Under the pieces are notes generated by a model. That model was not told the DNA's origin. It did not search any database and saw nothing but the letters and a program-made list of their open reading frames with translations. From CAVPNY01 sp963706905 (GTDB lineage: Bacteria; Chloroflexota; Anaerolineae; Anaerolineales; UBA4823), in NCBI GenBank assembly GCA_963706905.1, contig CAVPNY010000012.1, forward strand, positions 186,001-250,000: a stretch of 64,000 bases of DNA, in the 5' to 3' direction. Made by a program: the position numbers and the translations under genes. This document shows, piece by piece, positions 52,207 to 60,165 of this stretch (positions are counted from its first letter, which is position 1; every line of letters starts with the position of its first letter).

Positions 52207-52793
52207 CAACCGAAGTGAACATTAAATTTTCGGATGTAACCGAGGGAATCAGCGATATTCTAATTCCGGAAGAGATGATCAATCGCCGGGTGGTCGAAAT
52301 AGGTGCAGCAATTTCTCGGGATTATAGGAACCTGGATCCATTGTTTATCGGGGTATTAAAGGGAGTTTTTTTCTTTATGGCTGACCTACTCCGCCAGGTG
52401 ACCATCCCCGTCTCAGTGGACTTCATCGCCATCTCGAGTTATTCTACTGAAGCTCGCAATAAAGGTTTTGTCCGGCTGGTGAAGGATCTAGAGACATCCA
52501 TCACAGGCCGACACGTACTGTTTATTGAAGATGTCGTCGATACAGGATTGACTCTAAATTATCTGTTGCAGAATTTAAAATCCCGCTCCCCCGCCAGCTT
52601 GGAAGTATGTACAATTTTCAATAAACCGCACCATCGATTAGTCGATCTCCCCCTGAAATACGTTGGTTTTGATTTACCTGATCGTTTTGTGGTTGGGTAT
52701 GGCCTGGATTATCGTGAGCGCTATCGAAATCTGCCATATGTTGCCCTGCTGAAAGCCCAAACCCTGACCGCACCCCGTGATATTCATTCTTGA
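52203..52793 (+). CDS. hpt: Hypoxanthine phosphoribosyltransferase
   Basis: A 196-residue purine-salvage enzyme that makes IMP or GMP from hypoxanthine or guanine and PRPP. The PRPP loop is VLFIEDVVDTGLTL, the flexible-loop region SSYSTE and the purine-site DRFVVGYGLDY are present. The start is a GTG overlapping the previous stop by four bases. Often found near cell-division or tRNA-modification genes; here it ends a small coupled operon. Confidence 0.93.
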   Translation: MTTEVNIKFSDVTEGISDILIPEEMINRRVVEIGAAISRDYRNLDPLFIGVLKGVFFFMADLLRQVTIPVSVDFIAISSYSTEARNKGFVRLVKDLETSITGRHVLFIEDVVDTGLTLNYLLQNLKSRSPASLEVCTIFNKPHHRLVDLPLKYVGFDLPDRFVVGYGLDYRERYRNLPYVALLKAQTLTAPRDIHS

Positions 52794-52794
52794 A

Positions 52795-53345
52795 CAATTA
52801 AAAAAGGGGCCCCAACTAACCTTCTGGAAACCTTTGCCGGGTTGGGTATCTTTGTCTAACTGTCTCCTGGGCGCTTGTTCAGCGTTAGGGAGATTTCTTA
52901 CTGCGATACCCATTGTCTCTCGCTGTTATTTTTCAGGCGAACTTACGGATTTATCCCTTTTCTGGGACATCTCACTTTCCTGAAAAACACTTGCACAGTG
53001 AGAGTGTATTTGCCTTTGCAAGTTTCTGGTAACCCTTAAGTAGGTAACCCTTCGGTGATTGCTCACCAAGGAATTTCACCATCGACCGATGCCAAGGCAT
53101 CTACTTCGACAAAGGCGCCATCCAATTTTTTGGGGCTCCCTACCTTTTGGACAACTTGCGTCCTCCTGGCAATTTCACTATACACTTTTTTTAATCGTGA
53201 GTCAATAAGTAGAGCCTTAAAATTTTCACAGAAAAATTGACCAAAAGCTTATTTTTCGGTTATTTCTGATTAACGGTGTGATACACTCATGCATCTGGGA
53301 AATCAAGTGGTTGTAAAGCCTTACTCTGACTCTACTGCCTGAAGT
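52795..53345. other. Structured non-coding region with 23S-5'-end-like stretch
   Basis: No convincing gene is present in these 550 bases. Many inverted repeats occur: GGGTATC/GATACCC, ACTTGCA/TGCAAGT, GGTGA/TCACC (loop TTGC), CATCG/CGATG and GATGCC/GGCATC, and a direct repeat GGTAACCC at two places near 53030-53050. On the minus strand GTAGATGCCTTGGCATCGG is close to the conserved start of 23S rRNA (GTGGATGCCTTGGCA), but similarity fades after about 25 bases. It may be a structured RNA gene, an rRNA remnant, or a repeat. Confidence 0.35.
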
Positions 53346-53351
53346 TTGACG

Positions 53352-54499
53352 ATGAAGCGAGCGATAATCTACTCGATCCTGATATTTTTCTGCCTGTCGA
53401 TCGGCTTCCTGGCTGGTTACCTGGTCCGGGGAGAATTCCCTACCCAGGCAGACGAGCCTTTTCCAGTATTAGACAAGCTTATCGAATCTTGCTTCAGCAT
53501 GGTCTCCAGGAAATTCCAAGTATACGCGAGCTTGAATATGGAATGATCAGGGGAATGCTCCAGGTTTATGCAGATCCTTATTCGATTTTTGTCGAACCTG
53601 TTCAACATGAGCTTGAATCGAACGTCCTGGAAGGCAGTTTTTGGGGGATCGGAGTTGATCTAAAAAAGAATGACGACGGAAAAGTGGTCCTTCACCCGTT
53701 ACCGAATAGTCCCGCTGAAAAAGCCGGGTTATCAGATGGGGATCAATTATTTGCAGTAGACGATCTGGTTGTCGAAATGGAGACCACAATCGAATCTATT
53801 CAGGCTGCGCTCAGGGGAAATGAAGGGGAAGCCGTCAGCCTAACGATTGGTAGAGAACCCGATTTCAGCCCCATCAAAATGGAAGTTGTTCGAGAATTCT
53901 TTACCCTTCCTTCCACAACCTCAGAGATTCACCCCGAAGAAAAACGACTTGGAATTGTAAGAGTAAACCTCATCGCTGCCAGCACACCTGATGAAATTTT
54001 AGAAGCATTCAGAAGCTTAAAAAATCAAGGCGCAACTCATTTTATCCTCGATTTGCGAGATAACAGCGGTGGGCTGCTGACCGCGGGGATCGACACAGCC
54101 AGGTTGTTCTTAAAGGATGGCCCGATCATCCAGCAGCAATATAAGGGAAAGAGTATTCAAACAATCTCTGTCGATAAGCGTGGTGAGCTGATTGATGTGC
54201 CGCTGATCGTGCTGGTGAATAACAATACAGCCAGCGCGGCGGAGATTATCGCCGGCGTCCTCAAACAGAAAGCACGCGCCCGGTTGATCGGAGAATCTAC
54301 CTACGGGAAAGACTCAATCCAACTGGTATTTGATTTAGATGATGGATCAAGCCTGCATATTACCTCAGCAAAATGGTGGATTCCGGGATCAAATCCTAGC
54401 CCGGAAGGCAAAGGGATTCAGCCTGATGTGTTGGTCACCGAAAGCACACAGAGTCCAGATTCGATGATCGAGTCTGCGCGTAGATATTTCTTTCCTTAA
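53352..54499 (+). CDS. S41 C-terminal-processing peptidase (frameshifted)
   Basis: A CtpA/Prc-like serine protease anchored outside the membrane by its N-terminal helix (IIYSILIFFCLSIGFLAGYL). PDZ domain at about residues 90-170 with SPAEKAGLSDGD, catalytic Ser in NNNTASAAEIIAG and Lys in GESTYGKDSIQ. The frame breaks near 53475: the first 40 codons continue out of frame, and adding one base (AAGG for AAG) restores LDKAYRILLQHGLQ and about 382 residues. This is the only missing-base event among the frameshifts of the window. ATG 53352 is preferred to TTG 53346. Confidence 0.87.
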
Positions 54500-54521
54500 T
54501 TAATCTCGTCAAGTTGGTATA

Positions 54522-54530
54522 TGTTAAAAT
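54522..54530 (+). promoter_or_regulatory. Extended -10 promoter at smpB
   Basis: TGTTAAAAT ends six bases before the ATG of smpB, so the expected transcript start coincides with the start codon. This suggests a leaderless smpB message; no ribosome site is visible. Confidence 0.45.
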
Positions 54531-54536
54531 GATTGC

Positions 54537-54989
54537 ATGGATGTGAAAGTCGTTGCAACCAACCGCAAAGCCCGCCATGAATATCTCATTCTGGATACCT
54601 ATGAAGCAGGGCTCGCTTTACAAGGTAGTGAGATTAAATCGATTCGCGCCGGTCAAATTAGCCTCGCACAGGCCTATGTATCCATTGATGGCCAGGATGC
54701 CTGGCTTCTGAATGCACATGTTGCGCCTTATGAACAGGCCAGTATTTTTAATCACGATCCTCTGCGCCCGCGCAAGCTGCTTCTTCACCGGGCTGAGATC
54801 CGCAAGATGTGGGAAAGCGTCCGTCAAAAAGGGACCACGATTATTCCATTGCGAGTATACATAAAAGATGGTCTAGCCAAAATTGAAATCGCTGTTGCCA
54901 GAGGCAAAAAACTTTACGACAAACGGGCGGATATCGCCAAACGGGATGTTGAACGTGACCTTGAAAGACAACTAAGACGCCAGGAATAA
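54537..54989 (+). CDS. smpB: SsrA-binding protein SmpB
   Basis: A 150-residue tmRNA-binding protein required for rescue of stalled ribosomes. The family's conserved blocks are present: RKARHEYLILDTYEAG near residue 11, LQGSEIKSIRAGQISLAQAYV, HVAPYEQAS, RKLLLHRAEI and the basic C-terminal helical tail from KRADIAKRDVERDL. tmRNA itself was not found in the window. The stop overlaps the next start (TAATG). Confidence 0.97.
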   Translation: MDVKVVATNRKARHEYLILDTYEAGLALQGSEIKSIRAGQISLAQAYVSIDGQDAWLLNAHVAPYEQASIFNHDPLRPRKLLLHRAEIRKMWESVRQKGTTIIPLRVYIKDGLAKIEIAVARGKKLYDKRADIAKRDVERDLERQLRRQE

Positions 54990-55778
54990 TGATGGCTCCT
55001 TCAACTATTATGGGGATAAATAATCTTCCCGATGCGCAAAAGCGGGAAATTTATGCACGATTGATCCCCCAACCGCTCATCTCCCGCTTCAACCTGAATC
55101 AGGAATTTATTGATAAAGATGGTCAACAACTCCTATTCTTACGATGCAGGGAAGGCAGTCCAAGCCTTGAGATATCCCTCAAAGCACCAGATTGATTTCC
55201 CCGACCCGATTTTATACGGTCATTTAACCGATACGATCACCAGGCAGATCCACATTCTTCTGTATATACTAAACGATCCTGATTCGCCTCGGTACGATGT
55301 TGACCGGATGCCTGACGGTCGTCCGACTGTATTTGGAACTCGATTCCGGAATCTACCGGCAGAGTGCGCAGCTCTGGAAGCCGGACTCGCGCCCGGTCAA
55401 ATACGCCGGGGACTACGCATGTTGCTGGATGCCATTCTTGGGTTTGAAATATTTATTGATAGTCTCGAACAGGCGCTCTTTTTTGCAGAGCCTTTGTACT
55501 ACCATACCGCGGTGCTCTTTGAACGTTATGGATTTGCGTATCAAAAGGGGCGAAAACTTATGGAGCGGATTCAAACAGGGTTTTCTCCGGGGGGAGATTT
55601 AATCCGCCGACTTGATCAATCAACACCCTTCCGAAACCCAGAAGTGGCTGAGCAAATTCGTCTAAGGTCCTGGGCGATCCATGATGGATTGCTCGGTGAG
55701 CCGTTCACTGATGTGACTATGTACAAACAGGTTGGCAAATCAGCAAACGTAAATACCTCCAATGATTGCGCATGGTGA
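54989..55778 (+). CDS. Protein of unknown function (frameshifted)
   Basis: About 262 residues once repaired. The frame from 54989 ends at 55195; the rest runs in another frame to 55778. Dropping one A of AAA at 55181-55183 gives ISLKHQIDFPDPIL. I do not recognise a family. Visible stretches are FPDPILYGHLTDTITRQIHILLY, RYDVDRMPDGRPTVFGTRFRN and HTAVLFERYGFAYQKGRKLMERI; the last resembles the end of acyltransferase-like or Fe-binding folds but not convincingly. Probably cotranscribed with smpB (start overlaps its stop) and the following kinase-like gene. Confidence 0.6.
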
Positions 55779-55781
55779 ATT

Positions 55782-56489
55782 ATGCTTTCCAACGATTTAT
55801 TCGCCTTTGTGATAACCCTGGTCGTTGCCCTTGTCTGGCTAAGGCTCAATGATTTTGCTGCCCATCGGGGCTGGGTGAGCGGGCGGTTAAGCCGCAAGAT
55901 CATCCATATGGGCACGGGGCCTATTTTTGTTCTATGCTGGCCCTTGTTCACCAATTCCACCGCATCCCCATACATCGCCGCATTGGTGCCGCTTGCAATT
56001 ACCGTTCAATTCATCCTGGTAGGGCTAGGATACATGCAGGACGAGGCGGCTGTTCAGGCGATGACACGGACTGGTGATCGACGCGAGATCCTGCGAGGAC
56101 CTCTATTCTACGGAATTGTTTTCGTGGTTATGACCATCCTTTTTTGGTACAAAACGCCAACCGGGATCGTTGCCTTAATGCTAATGTGCGGCGGGGATGG
56201 GCTGGCCGATATCCTGGGCAGACGCTATGGAAAATCGAAACTACCCTGGAGTCCAGATAAATCCTGGATCGGATCACTCGGCATGTTTATAGGCGGCCTG
56301 GTTTTTTCTGTAATTATTGTAGGGATTTTCAGCGCCATAGGAATATTTCAAGGGACTTTGACGGCTTATATCTTCCCAATCGCGATAATCGCCATCGCCG
56401 GCACGGTTGTCGAGTCGCTCCCTTACCATGACATTGACAATATTACCGTAACATTGACGGCAGTGATCCTGGGAATGTTTTTCTGGTAA
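55782..56489 (+). CDS. Polyprenol/phytol kinase-like membrane enzyme
   Basis: A 235-residue integral membrane protein of the diacylglycerol/dolichol/phytol kinase and CDP-diglyceride synthetase superfamily. SRKIIHMGTGPIFVL after the first helix and GGDGLADILGRRYGKSKLPW followed by KSWIGSLGMFIGG are the family's nucleotide-lipid signature. About six to seven hydrophobic segments. It would phosphorylate an isoprenoid alcohol using a nucleoside triphosphate at the membrane. It starts three bases after the unknown gene. Confidence 0.85.
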   Translation: MLSNDLFAFVITLVVALVWLRLNDFAAHRGWVSGRLSRKIIHMGTGPIFVLCWPLFTNSTASPYIAALVPLAITVQFILVGLGYMQDEAAVQAMTRTGDRREILRGPLFYGIVFVVMTILFWYKTPTGIVALMLMCGGDGLADILGRRYGKSKLPWSPDKSWIGSLGMFIGGLVFSVIIVGIFSAIGIFQGTLTAYIFPIAIIAIAGTVVESLPYHDIDNITVTLTAVILGMFFW

Positions 56490-56656
56490 CTCAGCTAGAG
56501 GTCAGGCAGTAAATGGTGATTTTGCAACTTCCGAAAATCAGCTTAAGTCCACCCAGCATCGATAGCACGCATTGACTGAATTTCCAAGATCGATTAGAAT
56601 TTATTCGACAATCCAGGTCAAATTTGTTAGACACTTTCAGTACCAATGAGGACAAC

Positions 56657-57055
56657 ATGGATCTCTTAGAACAAACGAATACGATCACCTTGACACCTGC
56701 TGCAGCAAATGCGGTCCAGGATTTACTGGCAAAACGCAATCTTGAAGGATACGCGCTGCGTGTCTTTATCTCTGGAGGGGGTTGCTCCGGTTATCAATAT
56801 GGCATGGCTCTGGAAAATAATGTACGTGAAAATGATCTGGTCATGGAACAACACGGAGTCAAAGTGGTTATTGATGAAGTATCCATAAACTACTTGTCTG
56901 GCGCAACGGTTGATTTCGTGGATGAGCTGATGGGAAGCGGGTTCAAGATTGAGAATCCGAATGCAGTTTCAAGCTGCGGTTGTGGAAGTTCCTTCCGAAC
57001 AAAGAACGACGATGGTTATGACAGCAGCAACAGCGGCGGCTGCAACTGTCACTAA
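56657..57055 (+). CDS. A-type iron-sulfur carrier (ErpA/HesB)
   Basis: A 132-residue Fe-S cluster carrier. The three conserved cysteines are in GGGCSGYQYG and SSCGCGSSF. VFISGGGCSG and VVIDEVSINYLSGATVDF are standard. The C-terminus is extended by a polar, Ser/Asn-rich tail ending GGCNCH with two more Cys and a His, unusual for the family. ATG 56657 has GAGGA upstream; a TTG at 56624 adds family-foreign residues. Confidence 0.9.
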   Translation: MDLLEQTNTITLTPAAANAVQDLLAKRNLEGYALRVFISGGGCSGYQYGMALENNVRENDLVMEQHGVKVVIDEVSINYLSGATVDFVDELMGSGFKIENPNAVSSCGCGSSFRTKNDDGYDSSNSGGCNCH

Positions 57056-57077
57056 CTAATAGATTCGCAATAATAAG

Positions 57078-57110
57078 AACCAGGGCGCTGTTTCGCAAAG
57101 CGCCCTGGTT
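57078..57110. terminator. Terminator hairpin between convergent genes
   Basis: AACCAGGGCGCT (57078-57089) and AGCGCCCTGGTT (57099-57110) form a 12-bp stem around a nine-base loop; GTTTTAATTAA follows on the plus strand. It ends the Fe-S carrier message and may also stop the convergent SH3 gene. Confidence 0.9.
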
Positions 57111-57128
57111 GTTTTAATTAATAATCAA

Positions 57129-57746
57129 TTACTGGCCTCGTAATACCGAAATAATGATCCCAAAAAAACCGACCACAAACAAACCAATGACAACAAAACC
57201 CATTGGGAAATTTGCAGTTTGGATTTGGGATTCTTCCAGTGTAAAAGTTGGTATCACCAGTGGTGGAGGCGGTGTATAAGTCGGTAATCGGGTAGGAGGT
57301 ATTTCGACAACGAATTGTGCCGCCAATGTTGGATCGATAGTTGGCGTTGTCCCGGGAGTTGGTGTTGGGGGTGGCTCAACGATAGGGACATTTCCACTGA
57401 CCTCTACCAGAGGTGAATAGACCCATCCAACACTACCCTGGACACCCAAATAGGTTATCTGTACCCAATCTCCCCCGGGGGTTCTACCTAAAGCAGGAAC
57501 TTGCTGCCCTGGCACAAGGACACCGATAATATCATATTTCACGCTTGGACCTGACCTGACATTGATCTGATCCTGGTCTGTGTCTCGCCGGACAGTTGCG
57601 ATCGGGCCAGGCGCGGTCCCAGTAACGGTAGGGATTGCAACGGTTGGTATCTGCGCAGGCTCGCTTGCCAAAGCCCCGTGTACAGATACTAAGATTATTG
57701 TAAATACCCCCAGCGCTACAAAGAACAGGAACCTATTTTTTCTCAT
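57129..57746 (-). CDS. Membrane-anchored SH3-domain protein
   Basis: A 205-residue exported protein: N-terminal signal or anchor (FLFFVALGVFTIILVSVHG), a bacterial SH3 domain (INVRSGPSVKYDIIGVLVPG to GSVGWVYSPLV), a Thr/Pro-rich linker (EPPPTPTPGTTPTIDP) and a C-terminal membrane helix (MGFVVIGLFVVGFFGIIISV). SH3b domains often bind cell-wall peptides. It stands alone between two intergenic regions. Confidence 0.8.
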   Translation of the reverse strand: MRKNRFLFFVALGVFTIILVSVHGALASEPAQIPTVAIPTVTGTAPGPIATVRRDTDQDQINVRSGPSVKYDIIGVLVPGQQVPALGRTPGGDWVQITYLGVQGSVGWVYSPLVEVSGNVPIVEPPPTPTPGTTPTIDPTLAAQFVVEIPPTRLPTYTPPPPLVIPTFTLEESQIQTANFPMGFVVIGLFVVGFFGIIISVLRGQ

Positions 57747-57888
57747 AAAAGAACATCGCTATAGGATAAAGGGATTCGGGTCCAGATGCTCAGAGAATAA
57801 GCCATTCGATCCGTTCCCGATTTCCAAGATGAAGATTATAATCGATTTTAAGAACGTAGATTCGTCCTCACTGGAATAAAAGACAAAT

Positions 57889-58476
57889 ATGGAGCAACGG
57901 ATATTTCACGGTGATTTAACTCCCCACGAGATTGGCCGCGCATTAATCGCCAGGTTCAATCGCGGAAACTTGATGGCCAGGCAATACGGAGAGCGAGATA
58001 GGGTGATCGTTCAAGTCGCCTCACACCAATTTGCTTCATCAGGTGGACAGACTGCGCTGACCGTTAATCTTGAAAAAGTCGGAGATGGCGTGGCCATTCA
58101 AATCGGGAAACAAGCCTGGTTAGGGGTTGTTGCGAGCCTTGGGACAACAATCTTATCTGTTTGGAGAAGTCCATTTAATTTACTCAATCGTCTAGATGAT
58201 GTCGCTCAAGATATTGAAAATATTCAACTTACGACTGACATCTGGGCAACCATTGAAGAAGTCGCCAAACTAAAGGGGGCTAATTTTGAATTATCCGAAC
58301 GCTTGCGCCGGCTGACTTGCGAGTACTGCTATACAGCCAATCCTGTCGGAGAACCGAATTGTATATCCTGCGGTGCACCGCTCGGACTTGTTCAACCCAC
58401 AACCTGCAAGAATTGCGGCTATGTAGTGCGTACAAAAGAAGTGATTTGCCCGAATTGCGGCAAATCACTTTCCTGA
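57889..58476 (+). CDS. Protein with C-terminal zinc ribbons
   Basis: A 195-residue protein of unknown function. The N-terminal 130 residues form an alpha/beta domain with a hydrophobic patch (WLGVVASLGTTILSVW), and the last 60 hold zinc-ribbon pairs: CEYC with CISCG, and CKNCG with CPNCG. Chloroflexota have many zinc-ribbon membrane-associated proteins of this style. The last codons lie inside a 12-bp hairpin (58439-58470). Confidence 0.7.
   Translation: MEQRIFHGDLTPHEIGRALIARFNRGNLMARQYGERDRVIVQVASHQFASSGGQTALTVNLEKVGDGVAIQIGKQAWLGVVASLGTTILSVWRSPFNLLNRLDDVAQDIENIQLTTDIWATIEEVAKLKGANFELSERLRRLTCEYCYTANPVGEPNCISCGAPLGLVQPTTCKNCGYVVRTKEVICPNCGKSLS
58439..58470 (+). other. 12-bp stem-loop in the end of a coding region
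   Basis: AAGTGATTTGCC (58439-58450) and GGCAAATCACTT (58459-58470) are exact inverted repeats around CGAATTGC, spanning the last zinc-binding Cys codons and ending six bases before the stop ends. No T-run follows, so it is a poor terminator; it might act in mRNA 3'-end stability. Confidence 0.55.
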
Positions 58477-58530
58477 TTATAAGTTCAAAGATTTAATCGA
58501 AGGCTTGGATGGTATCGCTAAGGAGTCCTC

Positions 58531-59220
58531 TCACGGAGTCCTTAATAGATGGATTGAGTGATGGATTGCTGGCAGCAGTTCAGCTTCATTGGTTATGGGC
58601 GGCGGTGCAAAAGGCATCGCCTTCTGACTGCTCAACCTGGATTCAAGCCGGATCTGTAATTTCTCCAATGCAGGTAACGCATCCAGGAAACCAACCTTAC
58701 CAATCATCACAGCAGCCATACGGCGCACACCAAGGGGCGCCTTTTGGTCATTTAAGATATCGATGAGGTGATGTCCTGCATAAGGGCAGCCATCCAATAA
58801 TCGGGCAACCTGATCCACTGCCATTTCGTCTTCGCTTGCGATCTGGAGCATGGCAAAGACTTGACGTGTTCGGATTTGGGAAAGATATTGCACCATGCTC
58901 GAACGGACTTCTTCTGGGGCTGGAAGGCCATGCTCGTCCACCGATAGAATGCTCCCTAATGCCAAGACTACCCGCTTACGAAACAGAAAATCTGGATCAG
59001 TCAACCGGGTGACGAGCAAATAGGTCACAATTGGTGAGAATCGAGGGGCATTTATTTCGAGTAATCTGTCCAATGCCATATGGCGGATATCCGCATCCGA
59101 TGAAGTCAGGTTCTCCATCGCATTCCAAACAGAAGGAAAGAGCTCGAGCGTTCCTGTTGTTTCTTCTAGAATAAATAAGGGGAGCTGAGGCAGTTGCGAA
59201 GATGGCGTGTTGGCTAGCAT
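58531..59220 (-). CDS. HEAT-like repeat protein
   Basis: A 229-residue helical protein without signal or membrane segments. Repeated units such as DIRHMALDRLLEI, FLFRKRVVLALGSIL, VDQVARLLDGCPY and GVRRMAAVMIGKVGFLDALPAL look like HEAT repeats, so it probably binds another protein. ATG 59220 is chosen over TTG 59226. No known partner among the neighbours, which are the zinc-ribbon gene (convergent) and an ABC exporter (divergent). Confidence 0.6.
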   Translation of the reverse strand: MLANTPSSQLPQLPLFILEETTGTLELFPSVWNAMENLTSSDADIRHMALDRLLEINAPRFSPIVTYLLVTRLTDPDFLFRKRVVLALGSILSVDEHGLPAPEEVRSSMVQYLSQIRTRQVFAMLQIASEDEMAVDQVARLLDGCPYAGHHLIDILNDQKAPLGVRRMAAVMIGKVGFLDALPALEKLQIRLESRLSSQKAMPFAPPPITNEAELLPAIHHSIHLLRTP

Positions 59221-59383
59221 ACTCAAAGAGTATACCGCAAATTGCGATTTGTCAATAAATTACCTGCTCAAAAAATGCCGGATTTCTATTAAATACAAAT
59301 CTTCCCTTGTCTAGCCAGGATAAAATGATGGTAGACTCAATTGAGAGTTTCATTCCATTATTGTATGTTGATCGATTGAATAG

Positions 59384-60106
59384 ATGACTGAACCCTCTGA
59401 GTGTTTCGTTTGTCTCCAAAACGTATCGAAAAGTTATATCGAAGGAAATGTAACAAGGCAGGTGTTACTTGATGCCCAGGCTTCATTTCTTTTCGGTGAG
59501 TTTGTTGCCATTCTTGGGAAAAGTGGCAGTGGGAAGAGCACATTATTAAACCTGATCAGTGGAATCGATCTTGTCGATAAGGGCTCAATTTGGATTAATG
59601 GACAGCAAGTTACGTCAATGAGTGAATTGAACAGGACGCTGTTCCGGCGGAAAAATATTGGTTTCATTTTTCAATTCTTTAACCTCATACCAACACTGAC
59701 CTGCCTCGAGAATGTCTCACTCCCCCTCGAGCTCAATGGAGTAGATCCAGCGGAAGCCAGGACACATGCCATCGAGCTGCTTACGGCAGTTGGATTGCCC
59801 GATCGCCAATTAACCTATCCTGAAAATCTTTCTGGCGGCGAACAGCAGCGGGTTGCTATTGCCAGAGCTCTGGTCCATGACCCGCTTCTGGTTTTAGCTG
59901 ATGAACCCACTGGGAATCTGGATGAGGAGACTGGCAGTCAAATCCTGGTTCTCCTCGACCGCCTGACACGTAAAGCAGGCAAGAATTTAATCCTGGTTAC
60001 ACACAACCTGGAAACGGCTGCCCTTGCAGATCGAATCCTTTATCTCAAAGACGGTAAATTAATCACGAATGAAGCCTCGACAATACCAGTTTTTCCCTCT
60101 CAGTAA
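59384..60106 (+). CDS. ABC transporter ATP-binding protein (LolD/MacB type)
   Basis: A 240-residue ATPase of the FtsE/LolD/MacB group: Walker A GKSGSGKST, Q-loop FIFQFFNLIPTLT, signature LSGGEQQRVAIARAL, Walker B LVLADEPTGNLD and the switch His in LVTHNLE. It pairs with the FtsX-type permease at 61277. No ribosome site is seen before the ATG. The group extrudes lipoproteins, peptides or drugs, or transmits signals across the membrane. Confidence 0.93.
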   Translation: MTEPSECFVCLQNVSKSYIEGNVTRQVLLDAQASFLFGEFVAILGKSGSGKSTLLNLISGIDLVDKGSIWINGQQVTSMSELNRTLFRRKNIGFIFQFFNLIPTLTCLENVSLPLELNGVDPAEARTHAIELLTAVGLPDRQLTYPENLSGGEQQRVAIARALVHDPLLVLADEPTGNLDEETGSQILVLLDRLTRKAGKNLILVTHNLETAALADRILYLKDGKLITNEASTIPVFPSQ

Positions 60107-60165
60107 CCTACTGGTATTGAATACATCATCTCGATCTTTTTATTTTTCTTCGCACAGAGGTGTCT

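Noticed and set aside
52777..52983. Short plus-strand frame after hpt
   Set aside because: No ribosome site, overlaps the hpt end, composition unlike the neighbours, and it lies in a hairpin-rich non-coding tract.
53085..53110. Functional 23S rRNA gene
   Set aside because: Only about 15-25 bases match the conserved 5' end; the next bases do not follow 23S sequence.
54537..54989. tmRNA gene next to smpB
   Set aside because: No GGGGxTGAT..TTCGAC-type start or matching CCA end was found in the flanking gaps.
58531..58560. Terminator hairpin between zinc-ribbon and HEAT-like genes
   Set aside because: AAGGAGTCC/GGAGTCCTT-type repeat has a mismatch and no T-run on either strand.
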